In this document: positions 7,268 through 14,268 of the stretch, one piece after another | Numbering within the stretch: the stretch's first letter is position 1 | Layout: every line of letters begins with the position of its first letter | Assembly: GCA_007127425.1 (NCBI GenBank) | Contig: SKZJ01000322.1 | Location: 1 to 14,607, forward strand | Length of the DNA stretch: 14,607 nt | Direction of reading: 5' to 3' | Source: Wenzhouxiangella sp. | Lineage (GTDB): Bacteria; Pseudomonadota; Gammaproteobacteria; Xanthomonadales; Wenzhouxiangellaceae | Program-made: the position numbers and the translations under genes | Notes under the pieces: generated by a model | The model's input: only the letters and a program-made list of their open reading frames with translations | Database searches by the model: none | What the model was told of the DNA's origin: nothing

Positions 7268-7301
7268 GCCCGGTGACCTCTGCGGGGAAGGTCACCCGGG
7301 C
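7268..7301. terminator. GC-rich hairpin after the FadL-like gene
   Basis: GCCCGGTGACCT (7268-7279) pairs with AGGTCACCCGGGC (7289-7301) with a single bulged C and a 9-nt loop. It sits 60 bp past the stop of the FadL-like gene. There is no T-run on either side, so it may stabilise the mRNA 3' end or assist termination rather than act alone. Confidence 0.45.
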
Positions 7302-7339
7302 CGAGCACGCATCATCGCACCACAGGGCTGGTGAGGCCT

Positions 7340-7345
7340 TATAAT
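7340..7345 (+). promoter_or_regulatory. Perfect TATAAT immediately before perM
   Basis: TATAAT ends 6 nt before the ATG at 7352. A -10 box here would start transcription at about the A of the ATG, giving a leaderless mRNA, and no Shine-Dalgarno sequence is visible before that ATG. The -35 region is poor. An upstream in-frame GTG at 7331 would place the box inside the gene. Confidence 0.45.
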
Positions 7346-7351
7346 CGCTGC

Positions 7352-8533
7352 ATGCTCGATCGTATCAGCCAGTGGTACCAACGCCATTTCTCCGATCCCC
7401 AGGTGGTCATCCTGGCGCTGTTCCTCGTTCTCGGGGTCGTCGTCGTGATGATGTTCGGGCGAATGCTGACGCCCGTCGTCGCCAGCCTGATCATCGCCTA
7501 TCTGCTTGAAGGTGGCGTCCAGCGGCTTCAGCGTATCGGATTGCCGAGGCTGGCCAGTGTCATCAGCGTGTTTACCGCGTTTCTGGCCGCGTTGTTCTTC
7601 CTGATCTTCGGGGTGTTGCCGATGCTGACGCGTCAGCTGGCGGTCATCGTGCAGCAATTGCCCGGTTATGTTTCCGATGCTCAGGATTGGCTGGCAACAC
7701 TGCCCGAACGCTATCCGCAGATCGTGGCGCCGGCCGATCCGGCCAATGACGAGGCGACGGAAGCGCAGGTCGACGACCAGTTGGTCGGGACCGAAGAGGC
7801 CGAGCATCAGCTGGCACTGATTTCCGAGGAGCAGTTGTCGCGCATGCTCGACAACCTGGGCACCGAGCTGGTCAATTACGGCGCAACGCTGGTGTCGCTG
7901 TCGGGAGTGATGGGTGCGGTCAGCCTGCTGATCTTCCTGGTGCTGATGCCGGTGCTGGTGTTCTTCTTTCTCAAGGACAAGGATGTACTGGTCAGCTGGA
8001 TTCGTTCTTACCTGCCGCGCGACCGAGCGTTGGCTGCCAGTGTCTGGCAGGAGGTCGATTCGCAGATCGGCAACTACGTTCGCGGCAAGGTGCTCGAAAT
8101 CCTTATTGTCTGGGTTGTGACGTATGCGGTGTTCACCTTTCTGAACCTGCCGTTCGCCATGCTGCTGTCCATGCTGGTGGGCCTGTCGGTCATCATTCCG
8201 TATATCGGTGCGGCCGTGGTGACCCTGCCCGTGGCGCTGGTAGCCCTGGTGACCTTCGGGCTCAGCGCCAGCTTCTGGTACGTGATGTTGGCTTACGCCA
8301 TCATCCAGGCGCTGGACGGCAACGTGCTGGTTCCCATCCTGTTTTCCGAAGTCGTCAACCTGCACCCGGTCGCGATCATTATTGCCGTACTGGTTTTCGG
8401 GGGCATTTGGGGGTTCTGGGGGGTATTCTTCGCCATTCCCCTGGCCACGCTGGTCAACGCGGTGTTGCGCGCATGGCCCAGGGTGCGGCGGGACGACGAG
8501 CCGACGGTGCCGGATGCCGCAACCGGGGACTGA
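7352..8533 (+). CDS. perM: AI-2E/PerM-family membrane protein
   Basis: A 393-residue polytopic inner-membrane protein. Hydrophobic segments fall near 18-35, 40-53, 68-90, 185-208, 247-265, 268-305, 308-322 and 338-372. The conserved C-terminal block DGNVLVPILFSEVVNLHPVAII followed by FGGIWGFWGVFFAIPLATLV is characteristic of PerM within the AI-2E transporter family. Members have been linked to autoinducer-2 export, ion exchange and general permease roles; the substrate here cannot be told. The loop at about 125-170 is unusually acidic (DEATEAQVDDQLVGTEEAE). ATG 7352 is preferred over GTG 7331. The gene is followed by murL after only 19 bp, so perM, murL and murD2 are probably co-transcribed. 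Confidence 0.9.
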   Translation: MLDRISQWYQRHFSDPQVVILALFLVLGVVVVMMFGRMLTPVVASLIIAYLLEGGVQRLQRIGLPRLASVISVFTAFLAALFFLIFGVLPMLTRQLAVIVQQLPGYVSDAQDWLATLPERYPQIVAPADPANDEATEAQVDDQLVGTEEAEHQLALISEEQLSRMLDNLGTELVNYGATLVSLSGVMGAVSLLIFLVLMPVLVFFFLKDKDVLVSWIRSYLPRDRALAASVWQEVDSQIGNYVRGKVLEILIVWVVTYAVFTFLNLPFAMLLSMLVGLSVIIPYIGAAVVTLPVALVALVTFGLSASFWYVMLAYAIIQALDGNVLVPILFSEVVNLHPVAIIIAVLVFGGIWGFWGVFFAIPLATLVNAVLRAWPRVRRDDEPTVPDAATGD

Positions 8534-8552
8534 AACGCGCTCGGGACTGCCA

Positions 8553-9878
8553 GTGACGCATTGGCGACGGGAGGAAAGCGCCTGCTTTCGCTTCGTCGGC
8601 AGGGAACTGGATCCGGTGACCGGAGAGATTCGGCTCGAGTACGAGCTCGACGGGATACCTCTTGTCGAGGTATTGACCTTGCCTGATGCGCCGTTGACCA
8701 TCCCGGAACATCAGGCTGCTGCCATTGAAAGTGCGCTCGATCTTCTGCACTGGACTGCCGGTGTCAGTTACTGGAAGGCGGGGTGCCCTGACAAAATGCT
8801 GTTCGCCGGTCATGTTCCCGACCTCTGGCAGGCAGACTGGCTAAGCCGGTTGTGGCGAGAGGGGCTGGCCGAGTTTGCCTGGTGCAATCGGCTCGATGTG
8901 GACGCCTGGCCCCGGTTCGAGGGCAGGGAGCAGACGGCTCCTTCGACATTGGAGCTCGGCTTGGGTCGTCGGTCGCTGGTACCCATGGGCGGTGGCAAGG
9001 ATTCGCTGGTCGCGCTCGAGCGTTTGCGGGCAGCCGGAGAAAAGGTCACGACCGTTCAGGTCGGTAGCGCGAGGCTGATCGCCGATGTGGCCCAAGTGGC
9101 CGGGCAGACGCACCGGATCGTGCGTCGGCGGGTCGATCCGTTGCTGGGCGAACTGAATCGACTTGGAGCGTTCAACGGTCACGTACCGATCACGGCAATC
9201 AATTCGGCCGTTCTCGTCGTCCTGGCGCTGGTCAGTGACCACGACCGGGTCGTGTTTGCCAATGAGCGTTCCGCCGACGAACAGACCCTGACCGACGAGC
9301 AGGGCAGGGCGGTCAACCACCAGTTCTCCAAGTCCTTTGTCTTCGAACGCATGCTCTGGCAGTGGATCAAGCGCCATATTGCGGCCGATCTCGAGGTCTT
9401 TTCCATTCTCAGGCGAGACCGGGAGCTGGCCATCTGCCGCGAATTTGCCGGGCTCGAGCAGTATCACGGCGTTTTTTCATCCTGTAATCGCAACTTCCAC
9501 CTTGACGGCACGCGAACCGAGCGCTGGTGTGGGCAGTGCCCCAAGTGTCACTTCGTGTTTCTTGCGCTGGCCCCCTTCCTGTCGCCGGAGCGGCTGCGCG
9601 GCATGTTCGGGCGCGACCTGCTGGCCGATCCCGATCAGGTTGATGGGTTCGGCCAGCTGCTGGCGCTTGAAGGCGTCAAACCGTTCGAGTGTGTCGGCGA
9701 AGCGGTCGAGGCGCGAGCGGCGCTTGCCGCGCTCGGTGGGCAACCGGATTGGCGTGATCATGTCGTCGTGCGTGCGCTGCTTCCCTTGCTTGCCGGAGTG
9801 GATGTCCCCACGATCGACGAACTGTGCCACCCCGGCGGTGAGTGCCTGATTCCCGATGATCTCCTCGCCGACGCTTGA
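8553..9878 (+). CDS. murL: UDP-MurNAc-L-Ala-L-Glu epimerase (MurL)
   Basis: The 441-residue product matches MurL, the ATP- and Mg-dependent enzyme that epimerises the terminal L-Glu of UDP-MurNAc-L-Ala-L-Glu to D-Glu. A PP-loop-like nucleotide motif, SLVPMGGGKDS, is at 141-151. GHVPITAINS (209-218), ANERSADEQT (236-245) and a CGQCPKC cluster (C326, C329, C332) are further distinctive segments. The strongest support is context: its 3' end overlaps a murD2-type ligase gene by 23 bp, the same pairing as in Xanthomonas oryzae where the route was established. The start is GTG 8553, 19 bp after the perM stop, with only a weak ribosome site; the open frame runs upstream into perM, but those residues do not look like part of the family. 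The mechanism (adenylation of the glutamate carboxylate) is from the literature as I recall it. Confidence 0.85.
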   Translation: MTHWRREESACFRFVGRELDPVTGEIRLEYELDGIPLVEVLTLPDAPLTIPEHQAAAIESALDLLHWTAGVSYWKAGCPDKMLFAGHVPDLWQADWLSRLWREGLAEFAWCNRLDVDAWPRFEGREQTAPSTLELGLGRRSLVPMGGGKDSLVALERLRAAGEKVTTVQVGSARLIADVAQVAGQTHRIVRRRVDPLLGELNRLGAFNGHVPITAINSAVLVVLALVSDHDRVVFANERSADEQTLTDEQGRAVNHQFSKSFVFERMLWQWIKRHIAADLEVFSILRRDRELAICREFAGLEQYHGVFSSCNRNFHLDGTRTERWCGQCPKCHFVFLALAPFLSPERLRGMFGRDLLADPDQVDGFGQLLALEGVKPFECVGEAVEARAALAALGGQPDWRDHVVVRALLPLLAGVDVPTIDELCHPGGECLIPDDLLADA

Positions 9879-11202
9879 AGCGATCGCTCGCTGTCGGGTG
9901 GGCGTGCTCGGATATGGGCGCGAGGGCCGCAGCGTGGTCCGCGCCCTGCAGGAGCGAAGTCCCGATGCCGACCTGACGGTTCTGGTTGAGTCCGGCGAGC
10001 TGCCACAAGATCTGCCGGCACACTCGGGCGCTTTCGATGAACGTCTACAGGCGTTCGACGTATTGCTCCGCTCTCCCGGCGTGCCGGTCGACCATCCGGC
10101 CCTGGTCGACTACCGTGCTCAAGGCGGGCAGGTCATCAACCCTGGGTCGATCTGGTTTGCCGAGCGTGCCGACTTGCCGGTGATCGGAGTGACCGGATCG
10201 AAAGGCAAGAGCACCACGGCTTCACTGGTGGCTCATTTGCTTCAATCGCTGGGGCGTGAGGTGTTGCTGGCGGGAAATATCGGCGTGCCCTTGCTGGATC
10301 ACCTGGATACTGTTGCCGAATGGGTGGTGCTGGAGATGTCGAGCTACCAGCTGGCCGATATCGAGGGGCGTCTGGCACTGGGTATCATGACCCGGCTGTT
10401 TCCCGAGCACCTGGACTGGCATGGCAGCATGGCGCATTACGTGAGCTGCAAGTTGCGTATGGCCAGGCTGCTGCAGGGTGGTCCGTTGCTGGTCAACGGA
10501 AACGACCCGCTGCTGATGGAGGCCACTGATGCGATTGCCGGCCGGGTGACCGGAAATCGTGCTCCCTGTGTCGAGCGACGTGACAATGCACTTTTCCTGG
10601 GTGAAAAACAACTAGCCGAGACGGCCGACTTGCGCCTGATCGGTCGCCACAATCTCGACAACATGGCGCTTGCCGTTCAAGGCTGCATCCTGATGGGCTT
10701 TCCCCTGGATGAGCTCGTACCCGCGCTGGCGAGTTTCCAGCCCCTGCCGCATCGACTTGAGCCGGTTGCAGAAACCGGTGGTGTGCGCTGGATCAACGAC
10801 TCCATTGCGACCAGTCCGTATGCGACCCTGGCCGCGCTGGAGGCGGTCGGCAGCAGTCCCGTGACTTTGATTGCCGGCGGCATGGCGCGGCCGGCTGACT
10901 GGGCCGAGGTCATCGAGTGGTGCCGTCAACACGAACTACAGGCGCTGGTGACCCTGCCCGACAATGGTGTGGATATCGCGAGTGCCTTCGACGCAGCGCT
11001 GGGTTCCCGGGACGTCCCGGTGCGCGCCGCCGCCGATATCGAGAGCGCCGTGCAGCTGGCCCAGGAGCTTGGCCGGCCGGGTAGCATCGTGCTGCTTTCG
11101 CCCGGCGCACCGAGCTTTCCGCATTTTCGGGATTTCGAGGAGCGCGGCAGGAGGTTCGCCGCTGCGGCCCGCCTTTTGGAGTTTCCGATAAGGGATTCGT
11201 AA
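9856..11202 (+). CDS. murD2: UDP-N-acetylmuramoyl-L-alanine--L-glutamate ligase (MurD2)
   Basis: A 448-residue Mur ligase. The ATP-binding GVTGSKGKSTTASL is at 111-124, NIG at 141-143, LEMSSYQL at 159-166, LFPEHLDWH at 181-189, and a lysine in YVSCKLRM (K199) sits where MurD has its carboxylated lysine (K198). GRHNLDN, PHRLEP and the C-terminal LSPGAPSFPHFRDFEERG complete the MurD-like set. Where ordinary MurD has NDSKATN, this protein has NDSIATSP, and where MurD has SPACASLD it has SPGAPSFP, both consistent with a distinct subfamily. With MurL encoded just upstream (23-bp overlap), the inferred role is adding L-Glu to UDP-MurNAc-L-Ala in the cytoplasm before epimerisation. Ordinary D-Glu-adding MurD is the alternative, but the murL neighbour argues against it. 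Confidence 0.87.
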   Translation: MISSPTLEAIARCRVGVLGYGREGRSVVRALQERSPDADLTVLVESGELPQDLPAHSGAFDERLQAFDVLLRSPGVPVDHPALVDYRAQGGQVINPGSIWFAERADLPVIGVTGSKGKSTTASLVAHLLQSLGREVLLAGNIGVPLLDHLDTVAEWVVLEMSSYQLADIEGRLALGIMTRLFPEHLDWHGSMAHYVSCKLRMARLLQGGPLLVNGNDPLLMEATDAIAGRVTGNRAPCVERRDNALFLGEKQLAETADLRLIGRHNLDNMALAVQGCILMGFPLDELVPALASFQPLPHRLEPVAETGGVRWINDSIATSPYATLAALEAVGSSPVTLIAGGMARPADWAEVIEWCRQHELQALVTLPDNGVDIASAFDAALGSRDVPVRAAADIESAVQLAQELGRPGSIVLLSPGAPSFPHFRDFEERGRRFAAAARLLEFPIRDS

Positions 11203-11205
11203 ACG

Positions 11206-11499
11206 CCTCGGCTTGAGCCTGTTGATGGATCTGAAATTCCAAGCACCAAGCACCAAATCACAAACAAATTCGAATGACCGAAATTCAAATGTCCGAAACG
11301 GGGGGGGGTGGAGCTGCCTTGAAGCGCCCCTGACGGTCTGCAGCGGGAGGGGGCACCACCCGCTGCTTAACTCCGCAGGCGCTTCAAGGCGCTTCCTGCC
11401 CCGTTTCAAGCATTGGGATTTCGGTCATTCGAATTTGTTTGGAATTTGGTGCTTGGTGCTTGGTGCTTGGTGCTTGGGGTTTCCGGAATCAAGCCGAGG
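11206..11499. repeat. Nested inverted repeat, about 294 bp, between murD2 and ispB
   Basis: This gap (11203-11524) has no credible gene and is organised as concentric inverted repeats. From outside in: CCTCGGCTTGA (11206-11216) with TCAAGCCGAGG (11489-11499); two AAGCACC units (11241-11254) facing four GGTGCTT units (11448-11475); a perfect 24-bp pair at 11261-11284 and 11418-11441; GAAACGGGG (11295-11303) with CCCCGTTTC (11399-11407); CCTTGAAGCGCC (11317-11328) with GGCGCTTCAAGG (11378-11389); and GCAGCGGG (11340-11347) with CCCGCTGC (11359-11366). A run of nine G lies at 11300-11308. The whole could form one long hairpin or cruciform between genes that converge here. Function is unknown; it may be a non-autonomous mobile or dispersed repeat, a structured RNA or a terminator. 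Confidence 0.85.
11448..11475. repeat. Tandem heptanucleotide array, (GGTGCTT)x4
   Basis: Four perfect copies of GGTGCTT (equivalently CTTGGTG) lie in the right arm of the large inverted repeat. The left arm carries only two inverted copies, AAGCACC at 11241-11254, so the arms differ in copy number, which suggests slippage or independent expansion. Confidence 0.93.
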
Positions 11500-11524
11500 A
11501 GTTTCCGGCTGCTTATGGGTGACT

Positions 11525-12523
11525 CTAAAGCGTCCTATCAACAGCATGACAAGCGAGGAATTCCAGCGCCTGGCGTTGGGGATTGTCCGGAAGCACCGAC
11601 AGGGCTTCGACGGCTCGCTGCGCCAGCCGGCGGCCTTCTGCCATCGCCTGCTCCAGCGCTCCAGTGGTCTCCATGACGCGTCTTACCTCGTCGAGTTGAT
11701 CGCTGCCGCCGGCCTCGATCATTTCGCGGAGCTGGTGTCTGTCTTCACGATCGGCGTCGCGCATTGCCAGGATGAGCGGCAGGGTGACCTTGCCTTCGGC
11801 CAGGTCGTCGCCCACGTTCTTGCCCAGTTCACCGTCGGTCGAACGATAGTCGAGCACGTCGTCGGTGATCTGAAAGGCCTGGCCCAGGTACAGGCCGAAA
11901 TCGGCCAGATGCTCGCAGGACTCGTCATCGAGTCGACCCAGCACGCCGCCCAGCCGGGCACTGGCCGCGAAGAGGCAGGCGGTCTTGTCGGAGATGACCT
12001 GGTAGTAGTCCTCTACTCCGAGCTCGGCATTGCCCATCTGCATCAGTTGCAGGACTTCGCCCTCGGCGATGGTGTTTGTGGTGTCGGCCAGGATTCGCAT
12101 GATTTCCATGTGGTCGAGTTCTACCATCAGCTGGAAGCTGCGTGAATAGAGGAAATCCCCCACCAGTACCGAGGCGGCGTTGCCCCAGATGCGGTGGGCA
12201 GTTGCCTTGCCGCGGCGTCGCGATGACTCGTCGACGACGTCATCATGCAGCAGTGTCGAGGTATGAATGAACTCGATGATGGCGGCGAGCTGGATGTGGT
12301 CGTGACCCGCGTATCCCGAAGCTCGTGCCGCCAGCAAGTGCACCAGGGGTCTCAGGCGCTTGCCGCCTCCGCCGATGATGTACTGTCCGATCTGGTTGAC
12401 CAGCGCGACATCAGATTTCAGGCGGTCGGAAATGAGTGCATCCACCGCCCGACGATCGGCCTCAGCAAGTTTGAGCACCTCGTCCAGACTGGCCGGCGCT
12501 ATTGGCATCGATATCGGGTCCAT
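11525..12523 (-). CDS. ispB: Octaprenyl-diphosphate synthase (long-chain trans-polyprenyl synthase)
   Basis: A 332-residue polyprenyl synthase that extends farnesyl diphosphate with isopentenyl diphosphate to make the ubiquinone side chain. It has GGGGKRLRP at 51-59, the first aspartate-rich motif DDVVDES at 94-100 and the second DDVLD at 221-225, with NVGDDLAEGKVTLP following. It aligns closely with E. coli IspB along its length (QLINQLGYYI/LVNQIGQYII, GNAASVLVGDFLYSR, AEGEVLQLM). Exact chain length cannot be read from sequence. ATG 12523 is chosen; a TTG at 12532 and an ATG at 12508 are alternatives. The gene is divergent from ssb and its 3' end faces the large inverted repeat. Confidence 0.93.
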   Translation of the reverse strand: MDPISMPIAPASLDEVLKLAEADRRAVDALISDRLKSDVALVNQIGQYIIGGGGKRLRPLVHLLAARASGYAGHDHIQLAAIIEFIHTSTLLHDDVVDESSRRRGKATAHRIWGNAASVLVGDFLYSRSFQLMVELDHMEIMRILADTTNTIAEGEVLQLMQMGNAELGVEDYYQVISDKTACLFAASARLGGVLGRLDDESCEHLADFGLYLGQAFQITDDVLDYRSTDGELGKNVGDDLAEGKVTLPLILAMRDADREDRHQLREMIEAGGSDQLDEVRRVMETTGALEQAMAEGRRLAQRAVEALSVLPDNPQRQALEFLACHAVDRTL

Positions 12524-12531
12524 GGCTGACA

Positions 12532-12537
12532 ATTATA
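12532..12537 (-). promoter_or_regulatory. Perfect TATAAT immediately before ispB
   Basis: Read on the minus strand, TATAAT ends 8 nt before the ispB ATG at 12523. Transcription from it would start within a base or two of the ATG, so the mRNA would be leaderless or nearly so. No ribosome-binding sequence is visible before that ATG. The -35 region is not recognisable. Confidence 0.45.
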
Positions 12538-12563
12538 CGGGGCGTTTTCATACGCGACGTGCA

Positions 12564-12587
12564 GGATTTTGCCGATGGGCAAAATCC
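12564..12587. promoter_or_regulatory. Perfect 10-bp inverted repeat in the ispB-ssb divergent region
   Basis: GGATTTTGCC (12564-12573) and GGCAAAATCC (12578-12587) are perfect inverted copies with a 4-nt GATG loop. The site lies between two divergent genes and overlaps the likely -35 of ssb, so it could be an operator or a small hairpin. It does not fit the LexA box (CTGT-N8-ACAG). Confidence 0.5.
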
Positions 12588-12598
12588 CCGGCTATGCT
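12569..12598 (+). promoter_or_regulatory. Candidate ssb promoter
   Basis: TTGCCG (12569-12574) and TATGCT (12593-12598) are separated by 18 bp, each matching four of six consensus bases. Initiation would be near 12605, giving a leader of about 40 nt that includes the GGAGAGG ribosome site at 12631-12637. The -35 lies within the perfect inverted repeat. Confidence 0.4.
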
Positions 12599-12645
12599 AG
12601 ACTGCAGCGCATTCCGTGGATCACGACAAAGGAGAGGCCGCAGCC

Positions 12646-13095
12646 ATGGCCCGAGGTATCAACAAGGCGATTCTCATTGGCAATCTGGGAGCCGACCCGG
12701 AGACCCGTCACACTGCCGGCGGTAGCGCAGTCACCAACATCCGCATCGCGACGTCCGAAAGTTGGCGCGATCGCCAGACCGGCCAACAGCAGGAGCGCAC
12801 GGAGTGGCACCGCGTGGTGTTGTTCAACAAGCTCGGCGAGATCGCCGGCGAGTACCTGCGCAAGGGTTCCAAGGTGTATATCGAGGGTCGCATTCAGACC
12901 CGCAAGTGGCAGGGTCAGGATGGCCAGGATCGCTGGACCACCGAGATCGTCGCCAACGAAATGCAGATGCTCGATAGCCGCGGTGGCAGTGCGCCCATGG
13001 GTGAGTCCGGCGGCGATTATCGCAGCCAGGAAAGCGGCTACAGCGGACCGCCCGATGATGGTGGTGCCGGTCTTGAAGACGACATTCCGTTCTGA
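12646..13095 (+). CDS. ssb: Single-stranded DNA-binding protein
   Basis: A 149-residue SSB with the OB-fold signature [19 protein letters not shown], then [32 protein letters not shown] and RKWQ. A Gly/Ser/Asp-rich linker (residues about 112-142) ends in the acidic tip LEDDIPF, which binds partner proteins in replication and repair. The start ATG 12646 has GGAGAGG 8 nt upstream, the best ribosome site in this half of the window; an in-frame ATG at 12616 would add ten unrelated residues. The gene is usually next to uvrA, but here it is divergent from ispB. Confidence 0.95.
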   Translation: MARGINKAILIGNLGADPETRHTAGGSAVTNIRIATSESWRDRQTGQQQERTEWHRVVLFNKLGEIAGEYLRKGSKVYIEGRIQTRKWQGQDGQDRWTTEIVANEMQMLDSRGGSAPMGESGGDYRSQESGYSGPPDDGGAGLEDDIPF

Positions 13096-13125
13096 TCTGT
13101 TCCGCTCGCGGTACGGGTCGGATAG

Positions 13126-13179
13126 AAGGGTAGAGGAGAAGCACGCTGGGATTCGTATCCAGCCCTTCTCTTCCCCTTT
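13126..13179 (+). terminator. Imperfect hairpin after ssb
   Basis: AAGGGTAGAGGAGAAG (13126-13141) can pair imperfectly with CTTCTCTTCCCCTTT (13165-13179), and the apical part GCTGG/CCAGC extends the fold. It lies between the ssb stop and rmlB, where transcription would be expected to end, but only short T-runs follow. Confidence 0.4.
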
Positions 13180-13215
13180 CGTCACCCACGTTCTGAAAGC
13201 ATTCCGGTTGGACCC

Positions 13216-14268
13216 ATGACCACGCTACTCGTTACTGGCGGTGCCGGTTTTATCGGCTCCAACTTCGTTCATCATGTGCTCGACAATTCGAGCTGTCGGG
13301 TGATCAATCTCGATCTGCTGACCTATGCCGGCAACCGGGAATCGCTGGCCGGCCTGCCTGACGACCGGCATGTCTTTGTCCAGGGCGACATCTGCGACGG
13401 CGCACTGGTCAGGCAACTGCTGGAAGAGCACCGACCCGACGCCATCGTTCATTTTGCGGCCGAAAGTCACGTTGATCGATCCATCGACGATCCCGGAGCC
13501 TTCATCCGCACCAACGTGGTCGGTACCCAGACCCTGCTGGATGCCGCGCTCGAATATCAGCAAGGCGGCAGCGATTCCTTTCGTTTCGTGCACGTGTCGA
13601 CCGACGAGGTCTACGGCACCCTTTCGCCGGGCGAGCCGGCATTTTCAGAGACCCACCGCTACGCGCCGAACTCGCCCTATGCGGCGTCGAAGGCGGCAGC
13701 GGATCACCTTGCCCGCGCCTGGCACCGAACCTACGGCCTGCCGGTGATGATCACCAATTGTTCCAACAACTACGGGCCGTTCCAGTTTCCGGAGAAGCTC
13801 ATTCCGCTGATGCTGATCAATGCGCTTGAGGGTGAGCGTTTGCCCGTGTACGGAGACGGCCAGCAACGACGCGATTGGCTGTTCGTGGATGACCATTGCC
13901 GTGCCATCGAGCGGGTGCTGGAAGCCGGTGAGCCCGGGCGTGTCTACAATGTCGGCGGCAATGCCGAGATGGCCAACCTCGACGTGGTTCATCTGCTGTG
14001 TGACCTGCTCGACGAACGCGAGCCGGGGGAGCGCCCACGCCGTGAGCTGATCGAGTTCGTGACCGACCGCCCCGGTCACGACCGCCGCTACGCCATTGAT
14101 GCCAGCCGCATCCGCGACGAGCTGGGCTGGGAGCCGTCGGTCGACTTTGCCGGAGGACTGGCCGATACCGTCGACTGGTACCTGGCCAACCGCGATTGGT
14201 GGCAACGCATCCGCGATGGCCGCTACCGCTCCGAACGCCTCGGCGTCGCACGCCTCTCCAACACTTAA
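13216..14268 (+). CDS. rmlB: dTDP-glucose 4,6-dehydratase
   Basis: A 350-residue extended short-chain dehydrogenase that converts dTDP-glucose to dTDP-4-keto-6-deoxyglucose, the second step of dTDP-L-rhamnose synthesis. The NAD-binding GGAGFIG is at 8-14. The catalytic T129-D130-E131 lies in VSTDEVYG, and Y155/K159 in YAASK. [20 protein letters not shown]-like and [17 protein letters not shown] segments and [11 protein letters not shown] are all characteristic of RmlB. The length is usual for the family. ATG 13216 starts directly before the Rossmann strand. The last codons (LSNT-stop) run into the AACACCT heptad array, and the stop codon lies inside it. rmlA follows after 55 bp. Confidence 0.96.
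   Translation: [350 protein letters not shown]

Noticed and set aside
7292..8701. 469-codon minus-strand open frame across perM
   Set aside because: The product is a low-complexity Gln/His/Arg/Asp-rich antisense of a membrane-protein gene, with no domain; PerM motifs are on the plus strand.
9856..11202. Ordinary D-glutamate-adding MurD of a dcw cluster
   Set aside because: No mraY, ftsW or murG neighbours are present, the key motifs deviate from MurD, and it overlaps murL.
11213..12145. 310-codon plus-strand open frame across the inverted repeat and ispB
   Set aside because: It translates the repeat and then the antisense of ispB. The ispB aspartate-rich motifs on the minus strand settle the coding strand.
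12540..12645. SOS (LexA) box upstream of ssb
   Set aside because: No CTGT-N8-ACAG-like site is visible; the palindrome there has a different sequence and spacing.
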